Below, one piece after another: positions 1-7,009 of a stretch of DNA of 11,775 nucleotides (within the stretch, counting starts at the first letter, position 1; each line of letters begins with the position of its first letter). The notes beneath the pieces were generated by a model that made no database searches, was not told the DNA's origin, and saw only the letters and a list, made by a program, of their open reading frames with translations. The stretch comes from Candidatus Krumholzibacteriia bacterium (GTDB lineage Bacteria > Krumholzibacteriota > Krumholzibacteriia > LZORAL124-64-63). The stretch spans positions 1 through 11,775 of the forward strand of contig DAOWLV010000046.1 of the NCBI GenBank assembly GCA_030643455.1. The letters run 5' to 3'. The position numbers and the translations under genes are program-made.

Positions 1-1
1 G

Positions 2-427
2 TTCCGACGTTCACCCTCCCTGGAAACCCTGGAGCGCATGAGCGTTGGCGCGGTGAAAATGGGTGTGCCCCTGCTGTTCGCCTCATTGTGTCTGGGCCAT
101 TTGTGGATGTATGACCTGGCCGACCGCGTGGACACGGAAATGGCTTCCATGCTCAACCCCTGGGACCCAAAGATCCTTATCAGCTGGGTAATTTTGCTGG
201 GCTACTTGGCGGGCCTGATTGGATACCGCTTTTTCGGCTGGCGGGGCAAGCGCATGAATGTCATGGCCGTAGTTGCTTTCATCGCCGTGGTCGGCGCCAT
301 GGGTTTTTTCTATCACTTCTTCCCCAGCTTCCACGACTTCCGGTCCAGCCAACCCATTACCACCCTGTCGGGTTTCCCCGATTCCGCAGCGGAAATGCTG
401 GCGCTCCACGAGGAGGCCGGTAGATGA
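2..427 (+). CDS. ccsA: CcsA/HemX-type cytochrome c assembly membrane protein, C-terminal part
   Basis: The reading frame is open at the left edge, so only the last 141 residues are present; the ATG at 38 is probably internal, because the in-frame residues before it (RRSPSLETLERM) already match the family's SLETLER-type segment. Visible are about three hydrophobic segments, a NPWDPK motif corresponding to the WDPKE motif of CcsA/HemX proteins, a GWRGKR loop, and a conserved-type histidine near the end (FPSFHDF). Family knowledge: CcsA/CcmC-like proteins handle haem for cytochrome c maturation (system II), while HemX homologues sit beside hemA and can influence glutamyl-tRNA reductase levels. 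The stop overlaps the hemA start by 4 bp (ATGA), so the two are almost certainly co-transcribed and translationally coupled. Whether it acts in cytochrome c assembly or as HemX cannot be told from this fragment. Confidence 0.8.
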   Translation, partial: FRRSPSLETLERMSVGAVKMGVPLLFASLCLGHLWMYDLADRVDTEMASMLNPWDPKILISWVILLGYLAGLIGYRFFGWRGKRMNVMAVVAFIAVVGAMGFFYHFFPSFHDFRSSQPITTLSGFPDSAAEMLALHEEAGR

Positions 428-1827
428 TCGATCCCACCACCCTGTATGTGTGGAGCATCAATCACAAGAATGCCCCCACCGAGGTGCGTGAAAAAGCGCA
501 TCTCGATCCGGAGCACGCCACCGCACTGATGGACGCATTGGGCGGCCACCTGGCGGACGAGAACCACGACCCGACCGCCAGCGAAACCGGCTGCATCTCG
601 GTGATCCCCGTTTCCACCTGCAATCGGACCGAGATCTATCTCGAGGTGGTCGAAGGTACTGACGCGGATTCCCTTTTGCGGCGCGGTCTGGCCGAAGTCG
701 GCGCCGATACGGAAATCTTCTTTTCCGAATATGCGACCGTGTTGAAAGACCTGGACGCGGCAAGGCATCTGTTCAGTGTTTCGTCCGGCCTGGAGAGCAT
801 GATGCTGGGCGAGCCCCAGATTTCCGCCCAGCTGAAGGACGCCTACCGCCTGGCCCGTGACCATCACGAACCCGGCCCGGGGTTATTGCGCGCCTTCCAG
901 GGCGCCTTCCGCACCGGCAAACGCGTGCGCACCGAAACCCGGATTTCCATCGGCGCGGTCAGCGTCGCCTTCGCCGCGGTGGAACTGGCCCGGAAGTTCT
1001 TCGACCACCTTTGTGACCACCGGGCCGTCCTGGTCGGCGCCGGCGAGACCGGCGGCCTGGCCGCCCGGCACTTCCTGCAGCACAACATCGGACATCTGGT
1101 CGTGGTCAACCGCAGCCTGGAAAACGCCGAATTTCTGGCCGACACCCTGCGGGCCGAAAGGAAGGCCGGCCTCGACAGGAAGGCCGGGAAAAACAGCGGA
1201 GGTCTGCTGGCCCCTGCACCCGATCCCGCGGGGAAATGCGGCAAGATTTCCGTCCGCCCCTGGGATCAACTGACCGACGCGCTGGCCGAAGCCGACGTCA
1301 TCCTTTCCACCACCGGCTCCACGGAACCCGTGATCCTGCCGGAAATGGTCGAGGCCGCCGTTCCGCGCCGCAAGGGGAAGCCCCTTTTCCTGCTGGATAT
1401 CGCCGTACCGCGCGACATCCATCCAGACGTGAGTAAGATCAGCAACGTGTTCCTGTTCGGGATGGACGATCTGGACGGCATCATCCAGGGCAACCTCGCC
1501 GCCCGTGCGGGTCAGGTACCCCACGCCGAGGGAATCATCCAGGAAGAGCTGGAAGAATTTCAGACCTGGCTCGAAGACATCGACCTGCGGCCGACCGTGG
1601 CCGAGTTCAAGGCCTATCTCGAGGGGTTGAAGGACAAGCAGGTGGGCTTCGTACGCAAGAAGCAGTCGGAAGAGGTGGCTGCCGCCGTGGACCGCAGCCT
1701 GCAGCAGTTCATCAAGAAGGTGCTCGGAAGGTCCGTTTCCACCTTGAAGAGTGCCCAAGACCGCACCGAGCGGGAGCGGGATCTGGAGACGCTCAAGAGG
1801 ATCTTCTCATCCGACGAACGGGACTGA
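424..1827 (+). CDS. hemA: Glutamyl-tRNA reductase
   Basis: Encodes 467 residues that reduce glutamyl-tRNA(Glu) with NADPH to glutamate-1-semialdehyde, the first committed step of C5-pathway haem synthesis in the cytoplasm. Key signatures are STCNRTEIY with the catalytic cysteine at residue 66, HLFSVSSGLESMMLGEPQI (115-133), the nucleotide-binding GAGETG (205-210), the segment LDIAVPRDIHPDV (324-336), and a C-terminal helical dimerisation region. A strong AGGAGG (411-416) lies 7 nt before the ATG and settles the start. The protein is longer than the usual approximately 420 residues because of two insertions: about 16-20 residues before the catalytic Cys (around 41-57) and a Gly/Pro/Lys-rich stretch at about 244-275 in the NADPH domain. 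No other haem gene follows; the next gene is convergent, so hemA ends its operon here. No clear terminator is visible in the 47-bp gap. Confidence 0.97.
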   Translation: MIDPTTLYVWSINHKNAPTEVREKAHLDPEHATALMDALGGHLADENHDPTASETGCISVIPVSTCNRTEIYLEVVEGTDADSLLRRGLAEVGADTEIFFSEYATVLKDLDAARHLFSVSSGLESMMLGEPQISAQLKDAYRLARDHHEPGPGLLRAFQGAFRTGKRVRTETRISIGAVSVAFAAVELARKFFDHLCDHRAVLVGAGETGGLAARHFLQHNIGHLVVVNRSLENAEFLADTLRAERKAGLDRKAGKNSGGLLAPAPDPAGKCGKISVRPWDQLTDALAEADVILSTTGSTEPVILPEMVEAAVPRRKGKPLFLLDIAVPRDIHPDVSKISNVFLFGMDDLDGIIQGNLAARAGQVPHAEGIIQEELEEFQTWLEDIDLRPTVAEFKAYLEGLKDKQVGFVRKKQSEEVAAAVDRSLQQFIKKVLGRSVSTLKSAQDRTERERDLETLKRIFSSDERD

Positions 1828-1874
1828 AGCCGGACTGCCATCGGTTCGAAGTATTACACCCATTGCACGCAAAA

Positions 1875-3356
1875 TCACTTGGCAAGGACCAGCTTTCGCG
1901 CTTGAGTCCCGTCATTGGTCGTCAACCGAGCCAGATAGATACCCGAGGCCAGGTCGTGGCCGTGTTCATCGCGGCCGTTCCAGGCAAACCGATGGTCGCC
2001 GCTGGTCCGGAAACCATCCCAGAGTGCGCGCACCAGCCGACCGCGCAGATCGTAGATCTCCAGCCGGCATGAACCGGCCGACGCCAGGCTGAACCGGAGT
2101 GTCGTGTGCGGATTGAACGGGTTGGGCACCGGTGCATACAGCACGGTCGTCGAGGGGAAAACGCCAACCGGAGACAAGTCAAACGGCTGGCCAATGAGGC
2201 ATCCCAGGGTGTGGTCGATGCCGTCCCCTTCGTTGAAGTCACCACCGATGATCACATCCCCAAGGGCATACCCCAAGGCGTAAACCATCGGCCACATCAC
2301 ACCACCAGACCAACGATTCCCCAGATTCCCACCCAGTGGTTCGATGATGCCAGTCCGCGTGATGCTCATCTTGCTGCATAGGCTTTCTACGGTCGAGCTG
2401 TGAACCAATAGCCCACCGGCAATGAGCCGATCACCTACGCTGAGGAGTTTGTAAACACCACACTGGACCCAGGTGGGCTCGGGTCCGTTGAAGAACCAGA
2501 ATCCATCGGCAAGGGAGCCGCTGTATCCGGGCTCCCAGACACTGCCGGTCCAGCGGGCCAACAAATCGATGGGGATACCGTCCAGGGCCGTGAAAGTGCC
2601 TCCGATGTAGATGCTGCCACGATGGGCACACACCGACCGGAGTTGCCCCGACTCATTGCTTTCATCATCCAGAACGGTGGTCCAGCTCTCGCCATCCCAA
2701 TTAGCAACGATCTGGTGCCCCCAGTATGTCCTTCCGACAACCCAGAGCCGGTCGTGAAGCACCGCCATGCTGCAAATGTAACCATCATTTCCGAAAACCG
2801 GGGACGGAATAAAATCCCAGCCGTCACCAGCCCAACGTGCGAGCTCAAAGTACTCGCCCTCATTGTCCATGCCACCGCCGATATAGAGATGGCCCTTGAA
2901 GGTGATCAGGCAAGCCACTCTATCCAAACTGTCCAGATCGGGAGCAATTGTATCGGCCAGCGGTTCCCATTCAGCTCCATTCCAGCGAGCCACGTGATTG
3001 GCCGAGGCTCCGAAACTCGAGTAGAAAGGCCCGACAGCGTGCAAAACACCGTCGATGGTGGCCAGCCCACTGACCGGAGTGCTGTACATGGTTTGCCCGA
3101 CCAGGCCGGAACCGAGCCCCGACCAGGTGGTTCCGTTCCAGCGTGCCACGTTGGTCACCGCGACATCGCCGGCCTGGTCGAAACGCCCTCCCACCACCAG
3201 GTCACCTTCGAATTCCGTAGCGCAAGTTACGACGGGCGCATAGCTGGGCAGAGCAACGCCCCCACCAAGGTCGACACCCCATTCAGCAAGGGCAGGATGA
3301 GCCAGAAGCGCCAGGCCAGCAGCAATCAGGATAAGGACAGGGTGAACGCGCGACAT
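1875..3356 (-). CDS. Secreted propeller-repeat protein with FlgD-like/T9SS-like C-terminal domain
   Basis: 493 residues from the ATG at 3356, chosen because GGAGGT (3367-3362) lies 5 nt upstream and the protein then opens with a clean signal peptide (cleavage likely after LAHPALA, residue 24). The middle carries seven approximately 50-residue units, each with a hydrophobic-GG-x-F-like strand (near residues 56, 108, 160, 207, 252, 314, 371), most followed by an ARWNGxxW-type strand (71, 123, 173, 218, 267). This suggests a seven-bladed beta-propeller. Residues about 400-493 form a FlgD-like Ig/Por-secretion-tail-like domain: PNPFNP (411-416), LEIYDLRGRLVR, WNGRDEHGHDLASGIYLARL and a terminal ARKLVLAK. 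Such tails are common on exported proteins in FCB-group and related bacteria and may direct type IX-like export or surface anchoring. Substrate or enzymatic activity is unknown; it could be an adhesin or scaffold. Single gene, convergent with hemA and divergent from lpxD. Confidence 0.88.
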   Translation of the reverse strand: MSRVHPVLILIAAGLALLAHPALAEWGVDLGGGVALPSYAPVVTCATEFEGDLVVGGRFDQAGDVAVTNVARWNGTTWSGLGSGLVGQTMYSTPVSGLATIDGVLHAVGPFYSSFGASANHVARWNGAEWEPLADTIAPDLDSLDRVACLITFKGHLYIGGGMDNEGEYFELARWAGDGWDFIPSPVFGNDGYICSMAVLHDRLWVVGRTYWGHQIVANWDGESWTTVLDDESNESGQLRSVCAHRGSIYIGGTFTALDGIPIDLLARWTGSVWEPGYSGSLADGFWFFNGPEPTWVQCGVYKLLSVGDRLIAGGLLVHSSTVESLCSKMSITRTGIIEPLGGNLGNRWSGGVMWPMVYALGYALGDVIIGGDFNEGDGIDHTLGCLIGQPFDLSPVGVFPSTTVLYAPVPNPFNPHTTLRFSLASAGSCRLEIYDLRGRLVRALWDGFRTSGDHRFAWNGRDEHGHDLASGIYLARLTTNDGTQARKLVLAK

Positions 3357-3601
3357 GAGATACCTCCGGGCTACTTGGTGTGAGCCGTTGGTCATGGGTG
3401 ATCATACCATGATTCCATCGGAGGTTTGGTTGTTTTTTCCAGGCCTGGCCGTGAAGAAGGGCATGGAATCCGTGTTTGATCCGGGTGGAGGAGGGTTTTG
3501 AGGAAAGTCTCCCGACCATGCTCCTTGCATATGAATCCCATCTGCAGTTAAGGTATCTATCGGAATTAATCCTGATCCATGAATGATCCCCAGGAGCTGT
3601 T
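3357..3601. other. Divergent intergenic region between the secreted protein gene and lpxD
   Basis: These 245 bp separate two divergent genes and hold no convincing ORF. Besides the putative extended -10 on the minus strand, there is a 10-bp palindrome CCAGGCCTGG (3439-3448) and an 8-bp inverted repeat GATTCCAT (3411-3418) / ATGGAATC (3463-3470). The RBS of lpxD (AGGAG, 3592-3596) lies at the right end. I see no strong promoter for lpxD; TTGCAT (3525-3530) is only a weak -35 candidate. Confidence 0.5.
3401..3409 (-). promoter_or_regulatory. Putative extended -10 promoter for the secreted propeller gene
   Basis: The minus strand reads TGGTATGAT, an extended -10 (TGn plus TATGAT, five of six matches to TATAAT). 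No good -35 is visible at 16-18 bp, which is tolerated by extended -10 promoters. Initiation about 7 nt downstream would give an approximately 38-nt leader ending at the ATG at 3356. It would also exclude the alternative in-frame ATG at 3395, which would sit at the transcription start. Confidence 0.4.
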
Positions 3602-4621
3602 TTGAAAAAATTCACCATCGAAGAAATCAGCCAGGAAGTCGGCGGTGTACTCGTCGGCAGCCCGACAATCCAGATTACGGGATTGGATGAAATCACAGCG
3701 GCCCAAGCGGACCAGCTGACGTTCGTGGGGGACAAGAAATTCATTTCCGCATGGGACCAATCGAGCGCATCCGCCGCCATCGTCAATGACAACCTGGATA
3801 TCGAACCGGGGCCGGGCCGGGCCCTGATACGTGTGGCCGATGCCGATCTTGCCATGGCCCAGGTCCTTCATCTTTTCGAGCCGGATCCTCCCAGATGCGA
3901 GCCCGGCATTCATTCATCCGCGGTGGTCGATGCGACCGCTGAAATCGGCGAAGGCGTGTCCATCGGAGCCGGCTGTTATATCGGGCCCGGTGTGATTATC
4001 GGGCCAAACACCAAACTCTACCCCAACGTCACGATCCTGGATGACTCCAGCATCGGCAGTGGAACCGTTATCTGGTCGGGGACCGTTGTTCGTGAACGGT
4101 GCCGGATTGGTCACGACTGCATCCTCCATCTCAATGTGTCGATCGGCGCGGATGGCTTCGGTTACCGGCCCTCAGCCGATGGCCAGGGTCTGGTCAAGGT
4201 TCCCCAGATCGGTACCGTCACGCTTGGAGACCGGGTTGAGATGGGCGCGGGCAGTTGTGTCGACCGGGGAAAATTCAGCACCACGTACATCGGGGACGGC
4301 ACAAAAATCGACAACCTGGTTCAGATCGCCCATAACTGCAGACTCGGCCGCTCCTGCGTGATGGCCGGCCAATCGGGACTGGCGGGATCCATCACCCTGG
4401 GTGACGGCGTCATCATGGGAGGAGGCTCGCGAGTCAAGGACCACTGCACCGTGGGCAGCGGGGCAAAACTTGGCGGAAACGCCACGGCCCTGGCCGATGT
4501 GGAGCCGGGAAAAACAATTCTCGGAACTCCTGCGCAGGACTACAGGCAGACGATCAGGCAATGGGCCGCCTTGAAACAGCTTCCTGATCTTCTGAAACGC
4601 ATTAAGAAATTGCCGGAATAG
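3602..4621 (+). CDS. lpxD: UDP-3-O-(3-hydroxyacyl)glucosamine N-acyltransferase
   Basis: 339 residues. LpxD transfers a 3-hydroxyacyl chain from acyl-ACP to UDP-3-O-acylglucosamine, the third step of lipid A synthesis, in the cytoplasm as a homotrimer. An N-terminal uridine-binding domain (about 1-100, with LTFVGDKKF at 39-47) precedes a left-handed beta-helix of hexapeptide repeats (about 105-300: IGEGVS, IGAGCY, IGPGVI, IGPNTK and others). IAHN with the catalytic-type histidine at 244, the GADGFGYRP motif (182-190) and MAGQSGLAGS (254-263) identify LpxD rather than LpxA. The C-terminus is a short helix typical of the acyl-carrier contact region. The start is TTG, supported by AGGAG (3592-3596) 5 nt upstream; MKKFTIEEI matches the usual LpxD N-terminus. 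Usual partners lpxA, fabZ and lpxC are not next to it; a beta-barrel gene follows after 47 bp, probably in the same transcript. Confidence 0.96.
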   Translation: MKKFTIEEISQEVGGVLVGSPTIQITGLDEITAAQADQLTFVGDKKFISAWDQSSASAAIVNDNLDIEPGPGRALIRVADADLAMAQVLHLFEPDPPRCEPGIHSSAVVDATAEIGEGVSIGAGCYIGPGVIIGPNTKLYPNVTILDDSSIGSGTVIWSGTVVRERCRIGHDCILHLNVSIGADGFGYRPSADGQGLVKVPQIGTVTLGDRVEMGAGSCVDRGKFSTTYIGDGTKIDNLVQIAHNCRLGRSCVMAGQSGLAGSITLGDGVIMGGGSRVKDHCTVGSGAKLGGNATALADVEPGKTILGTPAQDYRQTIRQWAALKQLPDLLKRIKKLPE

Positions 4622-4636
4622 GCATGGGCCAAAGTC

Positions 4637-4652
4637 CCCGATGACGATCGGG
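4637..4652 (+). other. Small hairpin between lpxD and the outer-membrane protein gene
   Basis: CCCGAT (4637-4642) and ATCGGG (4647-4652) form a 6-bp stem with a GACG loop. There is no T run, so it is unlikely to be an intrinsic terminator; it could be an intercistronic processing or mRNA-stabilising hairpin just before the next RBS (GGAGGT, 4658-4663). Confidence 0.35.
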
Positions 4653-4668
4653 ATCACGGAGGTTTATC

Positions 4669-5922
4669 ATGAAAAAGTATTCAATTATCCCCCTTTTCCT
4701 GTTCGGATTCCTCCTGATGCCCCTGGTCTCGGTGGCCAAGCCCGGTTCAGGCGCCATCAACCTGAATTACAACACCTCGGTTCGCGCCGAGGGCATGGGA
4801 GGCGCGGGCGTGGGCATGGCCTGGGGCGCCGACACCAACAACTGGGCCAATCCCGCACTCCTATCTTTCCGGCCGGGAGTTCATTACACCAGTTTTGAAA
4901 CCCAGCTGGCCAAGGGTCTGGTGGACGACATACACCTCACCAACAAGGAAATGACCCTGGGATATTTCGGGGTGACATTCCTTTTCGCCAAGGTTTTCAT
5001 TCCCGGGAACAAGCTGGACCTGGGCGAACAACAGGCCACCGATGAAAACGGTGAGCCTATCGGGACATTCAACAGCTGGATGGAATCCAAATATTACGGT
5101 TTGGGCCTGGATGCCGTACAGTTCCTGGATAAAATCCTGGGCCATGACGATGGCTGGCTGTCCCCCTACTTCTCCGTGGCCGGTGGATTCGTGAACAAGG
5201 AATTCACCGATAATCTGGCGCCTGACTGGGTGATCCAGGATCCCCAGGGAGGTGGACAAGGCCACGGAAGCGCCAGCGATTACGGCTACCTTCTGCGGGC
5301 CACTCCGATCAACATGACAAAGGAAGACGGTTTTCTCGGTAACGGGATTATCGGGCTGCGGCTGGGCGGAGCCTATGGAAGTTCCGTTCTGAACGAAACC
5401 GATGAATTCATCGAACATCCTGATGCGGATGGTGGTGATTCTTTTCCCCGGATGTTCGTCGAAGGCTGGTCCCTGTATGGGGAAGTCACCCTGGCCGGCG
5501 ATTTGAAAAATGACCTGAATGACTCCTTCCTGGGAATCCTGGGCGACATGATCAATCCACTGGTCTCACTGGGCAAGTCCGAGCAGTGGATCGAGCCGGG
5601 GTTCGTTTGGGACATTCATGAAGAGAAATATGTTTATGAACGTGACACCTCCGGACGATTCGATGAGAAAAACGAGGGGTGGGAACTGGGAATCGGAAAC
5701 GTCTATTACATCCGGCGGGGACACCGCACCGAGAATTTTTACGGAAATCCGGAAATTGATGGGGACACCGAAGGTTGGGGGCTCAACCTTCAGGCTGGCC
5801 GTTATGGCGGTTTCCGCTTTGACCAGGCCACGGTGCCGCGGGGATTCGGACTACCTGATGACGAACGGAAAAGCTGGTCTGTGTGGGTGGACCCCCTGGC
5901 CATTTTTTCACCGGATTATTGA
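4669..5922 (+). CDS. PorV/OmpP1-like outer-membrane beta-barrel protein
   Basis: 417 residues with a signal peptide (MKKYSIIPLFLFGFLLMPLVSVA, cleavage about residue 23). The mature N-terminus carries SVRAEGMGGAGVGMAWGADTNNWANPALLSF (about 37-67), which matches the GARALGMGGAFVAxADDxxAxxWNPAGL signature of the PorV/PorQ and FadL/OmpP1-like barrel families. The remainder alternates aromatic and hydrophobic residues as expected of beta-strands, with long polar Gly/Asp-rich loops (for example about 184-206 and 310-345). A strong GGAGGT (4658-4663) 5 nt before the ATG fixes the start. It follows lpxD by 47 bp. In this protein family PorV acts in type IX secretion, and the secreted protein upstream has a T9SS-like tail, but similar proteins serve other roles, so the export link is inference. 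The chain ends in SPDY rather than the terminal Phe typical of Proteobacterial porins. Confidence 0.75.
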   Translation: MKKYSIIPLFLFGFLLMPLVSVAKPGSGAINLNYNTSVRAEGMGGAGVGMAWGADTNNWANPALLSFRPGVHYTSFETQLAKGLVDDIHLTNKEMTLGYFGVTFLFAKVFIPGNKLDLGEQQATDENGEPIGTFNSWMESKYYGLGLDAVQFLDKILGHDDGWLSPYFSVAGGFVNKEFTDNLAPDWVIQDPQGGGQGHGSASDYGYLLRATPINMTKEDGFLGNGIIGLRLGGAYGSSVLNETDEFIEHPDADGGDSFPRMFVEGWSLYGEVTLAGDLKNDLNDSFLGILGDMINPLVSLGKSEQWIEPGFVWDIHEEKYVYERDTSGRFDEKNEGWELGIGNVYYIRRGHRTENFYGNPEIDGDTEGWGLNLQAGRYGGFRFDQATVPRGFGLPDDERKSWSVWVDPLAIFSPDY

Positions 5923-6278
5923 GGCGTTCATAATTGTGAAATCATCGTGCGCGGCCCTGCCCAGCAGGGCTGGCGGGTATGATCCATCAAAAGGTTTTCT
6001 CATGGATTTGGGCCCATGTCCAATTCCAGAACCTCGATTGAAATCCCGGAAACCCGTGGGTGGATTGTCGGTCCCGCCTCACCTGCCGGCAGTATGTAAA
6101 TGGCGAAAGGACCGTTCGTTATTCCATACACTTTTCCCTCGAGCCTTTAGAGCCCCTCAAGTCCACCTTTCTGATAATACGTTAAAATTCAATTACTTAA
6201 AAGATTTTGTGCCCTCTCTGGTAATTGGCCGACTCCTTGCGGTTTATAGGGTGTATCCAAACCCGGAGGAGGCCCGAA
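5923..6278. other. Intergenic region upstream of the lipoprotein gene
   Basis: These 356 bp hold no supportable gene. They contain copy A of the palindromic repeat (5939-5992), a 10-bp palindrome CTGCCGGCAG (6083-6092), and an AT-rich patch at about 6170-6208 that stands out from the GC-rich surroundings. The patch includes GATAAT (6173-6178), but no -35 at the right distance, so I treat it only as the likely promoter neighbourhood of the lipoprotein gene. The RBS AGGAGG (6267-6272) ends the region. Confidence 0.5.
5939..5992. repeat. Imperfect palindromic repeat, copy A
   Basis: This 54-bp element begins AAATCATC and ends ATCAAAA. It holds a perfect inner stem CCCTGC (5955-5960) / GCAGGG (5964-5969) with a CCA loop, enclosed by an outer ATCAT (5941-5945) / ATGAT (5979-5983). 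It matches copy B (6949-7001) at roughly three quarters of positions by eye, in the same orientation. It lies 16 bp after the outer-membrane protein gene, so it may terminate or stabilise that transcript. It resembles REP-like dispersed palindromes. Confidence 0.55.
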
Positions 6279-6914
6279 ATGTCAAACCTGATGCGAATTT
6301 TCTGGCTGATCGCGCTGTTGTTCTTCACGACCGGTTGCAGCGGCTACCAGGTTGCCTGTTACACCAGAACCGAGGGATCACTCGAGCCCGGTCAGGGTGT
6401 CGGGGAAACCTGTGATCTCAAACCCGGTGACCAGGTCAAGGTCACTCTGGTGGACGGAAATCAAGCTGAAGGAGTCGTTCAAATTATTTCTTCAAGTGAG
6501 ATCGTTCTTGATGCCCAAGGTAATAATCCCCAACCCCGGGGCTATTCCATCGCTCAGGTCCAATCGATCATGAAAAAACCCTCAAAGTCCAAATCGAACA
6601 CATTGAAATCCATGAGGTATATGATCAACCCCGGGGACAATGTCAGACTGGTCCTGGTGGATGGGACACAGGTCCGAGGTACGGTTTGGTCGATTTCCTC
6701 CAGGAGAATCCTCATTGAGCACGAAGACCAATCCAATCAACCAACTGAATATTCATCCGACCGGATTTATTACATCGAGACTGAGTCAACAGGCGGGTCT
6801 TCTTCCACCACCACGACGTTGCTGGTAGTGGGAGGAATAGTTCTTATTGTCGGAGCGGTTATCCTCGCCAATGCGATGTCCGAACTAAATAATATGAATA
6901 TGTTTGGACAATAA
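6279..6914 (+). CDS. Lipoprotein with two Sm/SH3-like repeats and a C-terminal membrane helix
   Basis: 211 residues; I do not recognise the family by name. The start at 6279 is chosen because AGGAGG (6267-6272) lies 6 nt upstream and the protein then opens with a lipoprotein signal peptide ending FFTTGC, with the lipidated Cys at residue 20. Two related units follow: LKPGDQVKVTLVDGNQAEGVV...YSIAQVQSI (47-97) and INPGDNVRLVLVDGTQVRGTV...YSSDRIYYI (116-166). Each has the hydrophobic-turn-G-x-hydrophobic pattern of a small Sm-like or SH3-like beta-barrel, so this looks like an internal duplication. A Ser/Thr-rich linker leads to a hydrophobic helix (about 179-198) and a short Asn/Met-rich tail. 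N-terminal lipid and C-terminal helix together would tether the barrels at a membrane or between membranes. It stands alone, followed by a convergent gene. Function unknown; a role in envelope organisation is a guess. Confidence 0.75.
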   Translation: MSNLMRIFWLIALLFFTTGCSGYQVACYTRTEGSLEPGQGVGETCDLKPGDQVKVTLVDGNQAEGVVQIISSSEIVLDAQGNNPQPRGYSIAQVQSIMKKPSKSKSNTLKSMRYMINPGDNVRLVLVDGTQVRGTVWSISSRRILIEHEDQSNQPTEYSSDRIYYIETESTGGSSSTTTTLLVVGGIVLIVGAVILANAMSELNNMNMFGQ

Positions 6915-6948
6915 AATTGTGATGAGTGGATGGCCCCGAAAATTTTTC

Positions 6949-7001
6949 AAATCATCATCCCCTGCCCTGCCAGCAGGTCTGTGCGGGATGATTATTCAAA
7001 A
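6949..7001. repeat. Imperfect palindromic repeat, copy B, between convergent genes
   Basis: Second copy of the element at 5939-5992. The outer stem is longer here: ATCATCCC (6954-6961) pairs with GGGATGAT (6985-6992), with an inner CCTGC (6966-6970) / GCAGG (6973-6977). It lies in the 95-bp gap between the ends of the lipoprotein gene (plus) and the symporter gene (minus), which suits a bidirectional transcription end. A-rich and T-rich flanks exist on both sides, but no clean U run follows the stem on either strand, so intrinsic termination is not certain. Confidence 0.55.
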
Positions 7002-7009
7002 ACGCCCTT

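Noticed and set aside
883..1758. Long minus-strand ORF (291 codons) opposite hemA
   Set aside because: Lies wholly antisense to a clear hemA gene; its translation shows no recognisable domain and follows from GC-rich codon use.
2622..3383. Plus-strand ORF (253 codons) opposite the propeller gene
   Set aside because: Antisense to a repeat-bearing secreted protein with a good RBS and signal peptide; translation looks random.
3357..3395. N-terminal extension of the propeller protein from an ATG at 3395
   Set aside because: No RBS there, it would place 13 charged or polar residues before a complete signal peptide, and the putative promoter would start transcription at about this point.
3525..3560. 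Sigma70 promoter for lpxD (TTGCAT with TTAAGG or TATCTA)
   Set aside because: The -10 candidates match only two or three consensus positions, or have wrong spacing; not strong enough to annotate.
4637..4652. Intrinsic terminator after lpxD
   Set aside because: The 6-bp hairpin lacks a T run and is followed at once by the next gene's RBS.
6225..6278. N-terminal extension of the lipoprotein from an ATG at 6225
   Set aside because: The ATG at 6279 has AGGAGG at ideal spacing and yields a proper lipoprotein signal peptide; the extension is Arg-rich and unlike a signal sequence.
5618..6415. Plus-strand ORF (265 codons) bridging the barrel gene, the gap and the lipoprotein gene
   Set aside because: It overlaps both genes in a different frame, has no RBS or domain, and runs through the repeat element and AT-rich patch.
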